From assembly GCA_000310025.1 (NCBI GenBank), contig FN649729.1:4775915-4839914 (forward strand): a DNA stretch of 64,000 bases, written 5' to 3'. This DNA comes from Ectocarpus siliculosus (lineage: Eukaryota > Sar > Phaeophyceae > Ectocarpales > Ectocarpaceae). The notes under the pieces are model-generated. The model had not been told where the DNA came from. It saw only the letters and a list, made by a program, of their open reading frames with translations, and ran no database searches. This document shows positions 1 to 11,900 of the stretch, in pieces. Position 1 is the first letter of the stretch, and each line of letters starts with the position of its first letter. Both the position numbers and the translations under genes were made by a program.

Positions 1-653
1 TCTCTGGGTCGGTCTCTAGGTCATCCTCTGGGTTGGGGAGGGTAGGTACGATACGGCATCGCGTTGACGAGGGAACGACGACAGAAGAAGAATAGGGGAA
101 CAATTAAGCTGATGATTCTCAGACCGGCTAGGTAACCAAAACGTTCCTGCTATGCGAAGTGAGTCATAAAACGGCATCGCTTATTCATAACCAATGCCCT
201 TCGGCCTATGGTTAGCTCTGAACACACAATAAAGGTGACCCAACAAGTTCCAGTAGATCGGATTAGTAGATACGCAAAACGTAGATGTGCGGTGCCCGAC
301 AATATGAGTGTCTATGGGCAACGCACCAAATGATCGCCCCAGGAATCAGGTTCGTTTCCGCCAGCGTGTTGGCGTCGATAATGTTAACTACTCTACGTGG
401 GTGGTGGACGCACTCGCGAGTATGTGGAGAACCAAACGGTAAAGGTGGTCGTCCCATCTGAAGGAGGTACGTATGCATGCGTCCGCGTAGCCACTCACGT
501 CACGAGGAATTAGTCATTTTTTCTGATCCATGTTGGGGCTGGCTGATATTTTAGAATCAGTTTCCACGAAAACCGTTTTTAGAAGCAGTAGTTTTCAAGG
601 CAACGGGCTAGGTTCCTGTTTACATGCGAAACAATATTTGAAGAAACACGTAC
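1..653. other. Unassigned stretch left of the secreted-protein exons
   Basis: No convincing exon. It should contain intron and perhaps further exons of the minus-strand secreted protein. A 71-codon open frame on the minus strand (263-478) shows no cysteine module and was not accepted. Confidence 0.4.
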
Positions 654-1393
654 CATCCATCATGCATGGGGCACAGCCTTTGACGGAGCAGGGTTCGGTG
701 ATGTGGGAGAAGCAACAGTCGTCCGCCGTCGTCACGTCGTTCCTCGAACCGCAACCGGTACCACCGCACCCGCCCTCGCCGCACATTTTCTGTCGGTCAG
801 ATTGGTTAATGTTCAAAGGCGGTGACGATAATAAGAAAGATCCTACGTTTTTTCTTGGGAGAAGGGTGACACAATGCCGACGCCTCATTAGTACACAAAG
901 CTGTCAGTCGTGGAGAAAAGGCATTTCGACACGTTTTCCCTGCTCAAACGTGCACCCATGTGGTGGACCCAATTCGGCTCGTGTAAGTTTTTTTCAGTAC
1001 CGTCATGACTAGTTTTTATTTTAAAAGTCTCACCGAGCAGCAGTATCCGTCTTCCAGGATACCGTTCTCGCAGAGGAAGCCAGCCCCACCACTTCCTCTA
1101 CCGCCACCACGGTGGTGACGCCCACCGCCATCTTCTCCTTCGCCGCTGCTGCCGCTGTCGCTGGATCTCTTGTGCCCGCTCTTGCCGCCATGGCCGTTGT
1201 TGGTCAACTCTCTCCGCCACGATCGCTTGCGGGGGAGGTCGTCGGCGTGGGACCCGCGAATGCCGGCCGAAAGGGGATGTGACAGCTCGGCCAACTTTCG
1301 GCCGTTATCATCTTGGAGGGAATCATGATCGCTGGCGCCGACAGAGACCAGCACCGCGGCTCCGAAAAATAGCAGGCAGCCCGAGCCACGCAT
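654..1393 (-). CDS. Secreted cysteine-rich repeat protein, 5' exons (partial)
   Basis: Two exons seen, 1393-1034 (120 codons, phase 0) and 789-654 (phase 1 out); more exons must lie to the left. The ATG at 1393 opens with MRGSGCLLFFGAAVLVSVGA, a clear signal peptide, so the product is probably secreted or cell-wall bound. A basic, Gly/Ser-rich stretch follows, then a cysteine module that crosses the junction: CENGILEDGYCCS joins KMCGEGGCGGTGCGSR, then DDCC and CMMD. The donor after TCG is GTGAG, the acceptor is GACAG, and the next donor is GTACGT; phases agree. I recall this CC..CG..CGG.GCG.R pattern from many secreted brown-algal proteins but know no function. The 3' end was not found in 1-653, so the gene is cut off or its next exon is too short to recognise. 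Confidence 0.68.
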
Positions 1394-1849
1394 GAGATCG
1401 CTGTAGCAGCAATGGGGGCTGCTCGTACAACGGTTCTGCGTTTCTTTGGGGAACCAGACAAGCAAGCAAGTAGACAAGGAGGGGGGACAGGAAATCAGCG
1501 CGAGGGAGGATTGGAGAGTTTGACTGTAGTTCTTTGTTGTGGGACGGAAGCATGGTTGAAATGTATGCTCCGATAAGCTCAATTCAGGGTCGGGCATCAA
1601 TGGTACAGATGAGCAGTAGGGGTCTCTACAACTCCAGGATTTAATGGCCAGGCAACATGGAAGGGGCAGTCAAAAGCGAGTGCGTACATGGGTGCAGGAC
1701 GCAAAAGGAGGTAGTCTTGTGCAACAGTGAACACCATGTGGAAACAATGTGTCGAGAATCTCGCGAGCTGTCAAGTGTGCCAAAATGGCGAACATTTGGC
1801 AACAAAAGGACAGAGTCTCGGTCAGACATCGAGGGTTCTTAGGCACAAG

Positions 1850-2305
1850 TACGAAGCTCTCCTAAGAGATCACATGCAAGGGTCCAACGCACAGGACGAG
1901 CTCGTGGTTTTAGAGGGTACCACAATGCAGGCATGCCGAAAGGGTCGAAATGTCTGATTTCATGGCAGGTCGTCGACACAAAGAATATTTTCCTCTCACA
2001 ACAAGTGGTGCGGCTTTAGGTGGAGAACAAACAAACGCCAAAAAAAACAAGGGTGTCTGTTTGTGCGCAAGCGGTTTGTACGAAGCTCTCCTGAGAGAGC
2101 ACATGCAAGGGTCCAACACACATGACGAGCTCGTGGTTGAAGAGGGTGCCACAATGTAGGCATGGGTCGAAATGTCTTATTTCATGGCAGGTCGTCGACA
2201 CCAAAAATATTTTCCCGTCACAACAAGCGGTGCGGTTTTAGCTGGAGAACAAATGCCGAAAAAACAACGGTGTCTGTTTGTGCGCACGCGGTTTGTTTCT
2301 CACAT
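1850..2305. repeat. Tandem duplication of about 229 bp, two units
   Basis: Unit 1 starts at 1850 and unit 2 at 2079; both begin TACGAAGCTCTCCT and run through ACATGCAAGGGTCCAAC, GACGAGCTCGTGGTT, GGTCGAAATGTCT and TTTCATGGCAGGTCGTCGAC in the same order. They differ by scattered substitutions and small indels. Short open frames inside are not conserved between units, so I see no coding role. A weaker relative may start near 1660. Confidence 0.8.
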
Positions 2306-3681
2306 GGGCCAAGCATTGAAAACGACACTGAGAGTAGTAGCGACCCTTACGCGCCACTCTCTCATCGAAAACATAGAAGGTTCCCCTTGTTCCCATTGTT
2401 TCCCATCATGCGGAACGAGTCTGGCCGGCTCGTGTGTCTAGAGTTGGCGGACAGGCCGCTTGTCCTTCTGGATTGATACTTCGAAATTTTACTCGTAAAT
2501 GGCCGGATGTTCTCAAAGCGCGTATCTGCTTCACCTTGTACGTACGTCGTTGTTGATTGGGTTGTGACCACGGATGAACGGATTTCCTTGTGTTGAGGTA
2601 TCAACGCCCCAAGAACGAAAGAGAGTATAGCGCAACGCCCTCCCTTGGAAGGCGGGTTTAGAAAAAAATAAATTATGCAAGCACCACCGACAGTACAGAC
2701 TTGTAGCAGTCGACTGTCCATGGCACGTGTCACTTTACGGTCTCTCGTGACTGACTGCCGTGCACTCCCTCTGGGGATTGTCTGGAGCGACGTTTGTGAC
2801 GATATTTACGTGGAGTTCAGGCAAGACGAACCTGAGAAGTTATCCAGGAAGACCCTACACTGCTGTAGGTACGAAGTCGGCGCGTGCCATAGGGAGTCCC
2901 ACCGACCAGGTTAAGACTAGACTATAGGGCATAGACTGTATGCCATTAGAGTACAATATAAACAGTTGGGGGATTTCCACCGACCAGGTTCAGACCATAT
3001 GGCATGCATACCTTGAGAATACAAAAGAAAACAGTCCACCAACAAACAAGGTGGGCGTTCTACCGAAACACAGGAGTAGCACTCCGACGTGCGAACAGGT
3101 GTAACCCACGGTGCGCTAGTATACTACTGTAGACGACGCTGTGATTCGTACAGCATTAGTTGCCACCACAGGAGTCATTCGAGCGAGAAGTAGGCGCATG
3201 CATGACGGTCGGTGGAATATGTTATGACTGACTACATATAAGAAGCAACGAGCAGGTTGACTTCGGGGGGGTGGTCTACAGTAGTCTACTGTAGAGCGGA
3301 CGTCGAGCTCCCATGACCCAGCAGCGGAAGAAAAGCGCGGTAGCACGTGTCGTGTTGGTTGCGGTGCAGTCTACGTCGACTTGGTGGTTAAGCGCTTTAT
3401 TGTACCGGCTTTTCGTGATACATATAACGGGGTCGTACCAGCGCTATAACCTCACGAGGCTCGAAACATGCGCAAACCCGAGGTTGCCTGGCGAAAATGC
3501 GAGCAATGAATGCTCCACCGCAGTTTTTTACTCAGGACACCGCATGTTGCCCAATCAGTATCTAAACATCTAAACGCACTCACCACAATGAAGGTGGAAG
3601 TCGTGTGCGATCCAGTGGAAGAACGGAAGAAAGCAAAAGGAGGAGAAGGAGAAAGTGTGTCACAAGGTGGGGGTTGTCTAG

Positions 3682-4281
3682 ATGGGGAGCCGCGTGTTCG
3701 CGCGGTTTCCTTCCAAACTTCTTGGGAATAAAACCTCCCCGACTGTATTCTACGAAATCTACGATGTGAACCGTGACGTGCGGAGGAACCATCCGTCGCA
3801 CAACTCTCCGCTTCTCGTTCCGTTGTGGTGGAGCTTAGAGCTTGAAGCTTGGCAGCTTGACTGTCATCCTTGTTTTGATCAAGAGGGTGATATGTGCGCC
3901 TGTTCTATCTACACTAAAGTTCGTCCATTTGACGGCGCGCGATGCTGTACTTCAAGGTCAACCCGAGCGGTTGGGCAGGTTGCAGTTTCGCGTGCCCTTG
4001 TAACGTCAGCCGACAGCAACGTACGACTGCTGTGTGTGGTGTTGGTTCAGCAGTTCAGCCGACACGACTGGACCCAATCAAATCTAAACTCTGACGTGAT
4101 TCGACCGGGGACAAGACTCGTATTCAACACTAACGACTCGTCAACTCATGTGTGTGGTGCTCTTTCACACAAACACCCCGTTGTTCGCACGTGCTTGGTT
4201 GAGACTTGTACTGCTGAACGATATCGCCCCGATGATGCAATTGGTACAACCTCGTACCACTGCGGTTCTGCGGTAGTGTAG
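3682..4281 (+). CDS. Unrecognised 199-codon open frame (doubtful)
   Basis: A single uninterrupted frame from ATG 3682 to a stop at 4279-4281. Its length is unusual for an intergenic part of this window, but the predicted protein has no motif I recognise, is rich in Cys, His and Arg, has no signal peptide or membrane segment, and has no splice partners. It may be chance. Transcript data or a homologue in another brown alga would decide. Confidence 0.15.
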   Translation: MGSRVFARFPSKLLGNKTSPTVFYEIYDVNRDVRRNHPSHNSPLLVPLWWSLELEAWQLDCHPCFDQEGDMCACSIYTKVRPFDGARCCTSRSTRAVGQVAVSRALVTSADSNVRLLCVVLVQQFSRHDWTQSNLNSDVIRPGTRLVFNTNDSSTHVCGALSHKHPVVRTCLVETCTAERYRPDDAIGTTSYHCGSAVV

Positions 4282-5930
4282 TTGTTGTCGGCGTAACGCA
4301 GCCGAACCCACGTGCAAAACCTTACTGTTTTAATCTCAGGCCCCCGTTTGTCGAGACCCTTGAAAAAGAAATAGTTTCGGGAAATCACAGGTCACAGTCG
4401 TGAGGGACACAACATGAGGCACGGCTTGTGAAGCCCTTCGCACCGCACGGATAGGTGAGGAGAAGAACTATTCGTTTTTTTCCTCCGGTGTGATGAGCAA
4501 TCAGGGACGTGAAAACCCACGACCCAAAACACATACAGTTAGTAGTGGATTAACAGCTGACATTCCATCCTCCCTTGCGACTTACTATCTCCAAGTGTTC
4601 CGTGCAATGAAGAGTAGTACGTACTGCTGTCGCGACCAGATTACGACCTACCAAAGGTTCAGTGCCCTTTTCACTGTAGACTCTCGACATCGTACTCTGT
4701 GGTGACCTTTCCCAGTCAACAAGACAACTTTAGGCTGCAGGCTGCTGTACGCCGTGAGGTGGGTAGGAAACGTGTTTTGTGGGTGTTGATTAGCAATAGC
4801 TCGGTAGGAACAGCAGAGGAAGCAGTGCACGGTACGTGCTGTACAGCAGTGATGCCGGGTGTTCCATGAAGAACGAGAGGTGTTCTAAACCTCAAGAAGA
4901 AGTAGCCTCACGACGAACCAATCAATGTTTGTGCCAAGCGTTCATATTGCGTTGTCCGAATGTTAACGGCGTCTGTAAGAGTTCGCGACACCCCACAACG
5001 CTCGCACACAATCTGTGTATGCATGCACTGGAGGAGGGTGGACCCCCAACTCTTTATAGCCCGAAATGAGACCACGGAAATCGCATGTGATAAAACAATC
5101 TTATCACTCTTCACCCGCCGTGGCAGAGTCGCCAAATTTCAGGGAAAACACAAACTTCTCACCAGTTACTTGTGCCATAGGCGGACTTCAACTCCACCCC
5201 CTCCCCCCCGAAAAACATCGCAGTGTTCTGCAGGCGTCGCTGACCTAAAAAAAATCGGCTAGGAACGTTCCGGGTGATCACAATGCCGCCCTTCTTTGAT
5301 GCTATGTAAATTTCGATATCGGTAAAGGCGTTCCGACATGCCCAGCGTGCCCATGTCCTAACATGGTTTCATTTTGTACAACCCCTACCAGTAAAGTCAT
5401 TCTCCGTAGAAATAACGCGGCCAAGCAGATTCAATTTCCCAACGTACTGGAAGGGGGGCGCTGTATCACAAGCAAGCGGGTCATCAAACAATCTGACGGC
5501 AAAACCAAAACTATGTTTTTTTGTACACCAATAACGCGGCCCTTGTGCATACCGCCAAATAATCTACCATATGGTATTTACAAGCCCACACGACGGCACC
5601 ATCCAACTCACGGTTGCCTCTGCGAACCATACAACCTAAGAGAGGCGAGAAAGACCCTTGGTGGATATCGACGTCCGAACATTTGAATCCGGAAAGGGAC
5701 TCATTCGGACGCGTGATGTTCGCGAACCACCCAACATGCCGAGTCAACGTTCACCATTGGCATCGTATGCCTATAAACAACTGGTTCTTGGCCTTCCCCA
5801 ATGCGTAGCCACACCACAAGTTCTCTCTATCCTTCGGTTCTCTAGAGTGGTGGCGGAGTGGAGGAGGTCAAGACTTCCTCCCTCCGAGGACCACAGTAGT
5901 CTTCCTCCTTGCGCGTGCCCCCCCGGTGGA

Positions 5931-8900
5931 TCATACCTCCGACTCTTCAGCTAGGCCGGCCGAAGTGTTCACCGCAACGCCTCTCACCGGCGGCTGCTGC
6001 TGCTGCTGCTGTACCGCCACAGTGGCAGGCCTTCCTCCCCTTGCCGCTCTGCCCCTCGCAATGACCGCGGCCTGAGTAGACCCCCCCCCGCGGTATCCCG
6101 GAACCCCCTGAGAGCCGATGTGCCTCAACTGCTCTCCTGGTTGTTGTTGTTGTTGCTGCTGCTGCTGGCTTTGTCTGAAGTGCTGCTGGGAAAATGCGGG
6201 GTAGTGCTGTTGGGGGTGAGCGGTAGGATCTTGTTGTTGCTGCTGCTGCATCGATGGGGCGGAAGACGACCGTCGTGCAGAGTGCGGTAAAGCCTGCTGC
6301 TGCTGTTGCTGCTGTTGCTGCTGCTGCTGCTGCTGGTGCGGTGACGGTTGTTGCTGGTGCTGGTGCTGCTGCTGCTGCTGCTGCTGCTGCTGTCCTCGGC
6401 GCGGAACAGCGGGAGCAGGAGACAGCCTTCTCTGGACCCGCTGCTGCTGCTGCTGAGGCGCTTGTTGTTGCTGCTGCTGTTGCTGCTGCTGCTGTTGCTG
6501 CTGCTGACCAAACGACGGGTGGTGGGCCAGCTGCTGCTGCCGCGCGGCCTTCGCCTGGGACAGCTGCTCCTTCCGCTTGCTCTCCGCCTTGAGGCAGAGC
6601 TCCTTGTAGTAGTTCTCGTACTTCTTAACCTGCTCGGTGAGCTTGCGGTTGGTCTGCGTCAACCGCTGTACCTGCTCGGTTGCGATGATGATGGCCGGTC
6701 GGTTCCGCGATAAACAACAGCCGCGTGCGTGTGAGGGAGGGGGCGGGGTAGATAGGGGGGCAGAAAAACACAAGGAGCGGCGAATGGGGTGATTGAGATG
6801 GCAACAGGTGTAACCACAAAAACCATATCACCGAAAGAAAACGCGGCGTGTTTCGCACACAAGACCACCGTAGCAGCATTCGCGATAAACCCCTCCCAAT
6901 GATGTGGAAATCACACCGACCATTCCACCGGCCTTTGTCTAGTCGTCAAAAACCGGCCTGCTTCCAATCGGCGTGCTTCTCTACATTTGCGAGCGAAAAC
7001 AGACACCCTGTAGACTAGTTTTCAATAGCTACACTGCGCTACTATCAAGAGGCACGACAACCTGCAGACACGTGAAAGGAAAACTCTCGACGAGATGTCT
7101 CCAGCGCAGATCCCTTCGGCAATGGCAGCCTCTCGGTTGTGGAACAACGGAGCGAGCTTTGAGAGTCCGTCTAAGGGGAAATGCGATCGCTCGCAGTTCT
7201 TACGGTGTACGGTAGGGCAAGTCGCGAGCTGTGAAGGAAAAGCTCCCAGCTAGCACCGGAGCATCTCCCAGCTTGTGAAATAGTTTTTACTTGTATGAGA
7301 TTTGTGTGAGCGCTCGAGTGTAGTACCATGGCAGCAGAAATATCAGGCAGGCGAACACAGTCTCAAGATGTATGATACAGCTGCAATAAAGGAACTTGCA
7401 CCCCATCACCCATGGCGGCTAAGAGAACCAGCACCCCATCTCCCTTGAGGTCAATTCTACCAGCAACAGGAGCCCCGATGCGGCAAGCACAACCGTGGTG
7501 CGGGTTCTTCTTTGTTGGTGCGGGTGCTTACCTCCTCTGTAGTCTTCGCGGGGTCTGAGGTGCTCGCTCCGCCCGTCGCCGAAGCCGTGCCTGGCGCCGC
7601 TAGCTGAGGGTAAGACCTCATCACCTCGTCAAGAGTCTTCTTCAGCAGGGTGAACCTGAAGAAAGCACGAGTGGCGTTATATTTGGGGATCGTTAATCCA
7701 AATTTCGAGCGAGCTGTCAACTGCACGTCCGCAAGACGGACATTCGGCGATGGCGTCAGATTCCTCACGTGCGAGAGCGTAGAGTAGGTGCACACTTGCA
7801 CATGATTTTCAAACGATGTGATTGGCGTAGAGGGCCAAAAATTTCAGGTTCGCTCACACGGCAACGTTCAGCGCTGAGGTGTGCAATTTGTTTTGCGTCT
7901 GACAAAGGCTTTGATGCCTGGCGGGGGCGCCGCGATCCGTAGAAGTGCGGACCCCCCCCTTTCCAGTTGCTGGTGCTTTCCGACCTATTGGTGGGGACCC
8001 CAACTGAAAGGTTGTTTACGAGCACGTGTCGTTGTCACTACTGTAGCATCGACCGCGAAAATCGGCCACCAAATGGACACCATCATCTGGGTGAGCGAGG
8101 GGGTGTCTTGTGCCGTTAACATTGCCTGGCTGGCCAATGAAACTACGCCAACCCTAGCTTGACCGCAGGCGCCATGCTTTCGGGTCTACGGGGCCTGTGC
8201 GAATGCCATTGCTTCTCATCCACAAGCTTTCCACAAAAAATCGTCTGACCTTCGATCGAACATCTGCGCTAAACCTTGAGAGCAGAACAGCAACGGTTCA
8301 ACGGTGACTTCGCTGGCCTTACAATGCATGTAGCGCCTATCGCGTCGCCCTTCAAAAGTTTGTTGGTGGGCAAATAGCTGGCCAAACAGTCTTCGCATTG
8401 TACAGACTCTCAGCCGTCACACCCGCACCTTTCGTGGTACTTGAGCTGGAACCTCTTCATCTCCTCGCGTATGGCTTCACTCTCCTGCCGAACCTGCGCG
8501 GCAACAAGCGAAGAAAGACAACACACAGGACGGAGTCGCGCGGCACGTGAGATGCAAGCACCATCAAAATCACCCGCCGAACAAGCGTTCTCGTCGTCAG
8601 GGTGCGTCGTCTTGGTTGTTCTCCTTAAATTTACCGCGTTTGCGGTTACAGATGGCGACCACCGCGGGTGGACCAGCTAGGTTGAGGGAAGTGTCACAGG
8701 TTGGTCGCAAACGCATGAGTAGTCTGCACTTTGAAATTCAACACCAGCAGCAGCAGAAGCAGCCGAAGGAGAAGCACAAGCGCCAGCAACAGCAGCAGCG
8801 AGCGCGCACACACGGCATGAGTGTGCAGGAACGCCGTCGCTTGGGAGCACAGCGAATGACAGAAAACACAACAACCCGAGGCGTGAAACCACACCATGTA

Positions 8901-11900
8901 CCCGTACAAGGAAAGAAGACACAAACCTAAAACATGACTAGACAGCGTGTTCGCGATTTTGTTCCCGCTGTACAAGACTGCTGCCTTTCCATTGGCCCGG
9001 CTGGTGAGCACGGTCGATGTCAACTAAAAAATACACACGCATACACACACACACACCACTCGGACACGGACACATCATGGGCTTTAAAAACATGTTAGGG
9101 TTTCAGTCGCACTAAGATTGGCATATTTTCACTAGTCCGCCCGTTAACGCGGTCGATGCTAAAAAAAAAAGACACACACATACCACACAGACACACCAAA
9201 AGGGGAAAAGAAACCTGCCACACCGGACCGGACCACCCCAAACAGAAAAAGCCGCAGCGATCCCTCGACCGTGCAGAACCGCGACAGCGACTAACGACTG
9301 CGACCACCACTTGATCGAAACGGCCCAATGTGTTCGAGATATTGCTGCGCCCCCAGCTTGTGGTCACGGTGCTTTTATCGAATCCATTAGGTCGATGCCA
9401 CTCATAATCGGCAGTATAGGGGCCATCTTAATATTCACACTTTGCATCCGAGTCGTCCCCATATTTCCGAACAGCCGTGGATGCACTCGCCTTATCTCGG
9501 TCTTCGCACTCCTTCATCAGGGACACGTTCTCGTCCCCCAGCGTCTTGAGGCACGTCAGCAGCCGCATGATCTCGCCCTGCTGCGCCTCCTCCTCCCGCA
9601 CTCGCCTCGCTTCCTCCTCCGCCGAAGACAGCAACAACGCCGGTCGGCCCTCGCCCCCGCCCCCCTCTCCCGCCGACTCGCCAGCCCACACCCCGCCGGC
9701 TCCAGCCGAAGGTCGATCAGCTCCGCTACCCGGACCTTGCACCCTCCTTGCAGTGTCGGCACCACGACCAACGGTGTTTCCTACACGTGGCGTTTCTCCT
9801 CCCCCTGCAACTCTCCCGTCCGCTCGGGTACCGTCGCCGACGTTGTCGCTTCCGCGGCCAGAGGGAATCTGCGGGGCCCCTTCCGGCGAAGTATCGCTCT
9901 CGTTGAAACGGCGGGGAGCAGAGGTTGATCTCCAGCCGCCGCCGCCGCCGCCGGGGGGGTTCGTGACACCCAACCTCGTCCCGGGCGACCCCAACACCCC
10001 GGCGGCGGGGCCGTTACCGTTACCGTACGCGTTGGCGGGGCCGTTCCCGCCGGCGCCACCGCCACCGAAGATGACCGACTTGTTGAGGAAGAAGAACGAG
10101 TCCCCCAGGGCGGAAGACAGGTGGGGAGCCCCCCCGCTGGAGAGTCGCTGGCGGGCTCGCCCCCCGGGGCCCCCCATCTTGCTCTCGAGCCCGAGCTTGG
10201 CGAGCTGGCGCTCCAGCTCTAGCAAGTCATCCCGTTGCGGCCTTGGCAGATAGGGTGAGGGGTGAGGGTACGTTGGAACAGGTGAGTCATGCCGCGTCCA
10301 GCTCAATTGTATCAGACCAGGCCACCACGTCTGCACCGGCTTATATCCTGAGGTGGTGCACTTGAGTAAAGGATCTACAGGTGTAGGAGCAAGATTGTTG
10401 CTGCTCAGGACTGCATCCATCTAGAAAACACGCTGACCTTTCCATTTTCCCAGCTGCCAAACCTAGCTTACACAGCAGTTGGGTATCGACGTGCGGACGC
10501 TTGTGTATGAAAACCACCACCAACAGTCCCGGGAAGGCATCATTATCTATAATCCGTACAGAACACTACGAAAGTACTCTGTCTCCACCATAGCAGCACC
10601 AGCGCGTGACGGACGGGAAAACATTGAATGCTGTACTACGCCCGGCTCTTTGGCGAGAGAGCGAGATACATCTCTCCACCATCCAAACAGCAGCAACAGC
10701 AACAACAACACAGAAATTGCACACCTAAATTTCTGGGCCAGCTCCGCCGCCGCGTCGCACCCCCCCCCCTTCGCCTCCACGGCGTTGCCGTTCGCCACGG
10801 TGCCCCTCATGATGCTATCGTCCATATCAGGCCCGACCGAGTGGCTACTCCGCCCGTCGCCCCGACCCACCACGTTTTCCCGTCTGCCGTCCCCCTTGCC
10901 CGTAGCCTTGACGCCGGCTGCCGCTGCCCGATAGGCTTCCGCTGGGGTTAGATCTCTCGAAGAGGACAAGGAGTTGTTGAGGGAACCGCGACCTTCGCCG
11001 GAGAGCCTGCCAACAAATCGTTCGACCAATCAGAACCCGCGTGTGCGTGCAAAACGACGACGGTGCCAAGGAGTAGTGCACGAGAGCTTGTTCACTCGCA
11101 GGTACTGTATGCGTAACATTTGATTCAAACCATGGGGGGGAGTAGGATTAAAACCATCCTTCGAGTACCCGTGATGGTGTTGCCGTAATAGCTGGTCGAG
11201 GCAAACAGGACGATATTGAGGGGATGGGGATATGCATCTCCATGTTGGTGTATTTTCCGCCCAACTATTGACAATAGCGGTGACAAGATCACATTGTGCC
11301 GCTCCAATTCAGGATCAGAACACGAATTCCCTCGGTTCTGGTTCTGGTTGGGGTCTCGCTTACCGTAATCGTATAGCCCCCTTCTCTGCCCGAGCGGCGT
11401 GTGAGTCTGCCAGCAGCAGCAGCGAGGAGGCCAGCACGCCATGCTCTTGAACCTGCAGGAAAACACGCACCAACCAATTGATAAACAAGGGGGCTGAGAG
11501 ATGCCTGCTCTTCAAATACCTCAAACAAGTCGACGCCCGGAAGCAGGGGGTGGATGATGTATGCTCTTGAAACACCTGAAATCAATCGACGCCCGAAACC
11601 ACGCGCGTAGAGGGGTTGGATGATGCTGATGCCGTGCCATTGTAACACACCACTCAATCGACGCCCAGTATTGTACATAGCACGTGAAAAGGGGGGGGTG
11701 GATGATGCCTACTCTTGCAACATCCGACTCAAATCGACGCCCGGAAGCACGTGGGGATGTGTGAATGATACCCAGCATGCCGAGAACGTGCGTAGCGTTG
11801 TCCGTAGTTTCACGTTTCGATCAATGGTTTGCATGGGGGGTGGATGTGCCCACAAACAGTTTGCTGCTGTGTGCTACCCTCAGGCAAACGTGCAACAGAG

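Larger units (their letters stand above)
1394..5930. other. Gene-poor interval between two minus-strand genes
   Basis: Apart from the 229-bp duplication, I found no exon with splice signals and family similarity. A short direct repeat, CCACCGACCAGGTT, occurs at about 2898 and 2981. The interval holds the promoter of the secreted-protein gene (upstream of 1393) and the 3' flank of the poly-Q gene (left of 5931). An uncharacterised open frame at 3682-4281 is listed separately. Confidence 0.5.

Noticed and set aside
6254-6713. Poly-Ala and poly-Leu proteins on the plus strand
   Set aside because: Antisense readings of the CAG tract that encodes poly-Gln on the minus strand.
9490-9491. GC donor (AAG/GCGAGT) ending exon 6 of the MIT-like gene
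   Set aside because: A GT donor at 9441/9440 in phase 2 leads into a further exon (7655-7532) and gives a continuous helix, so the GC site is not needed.
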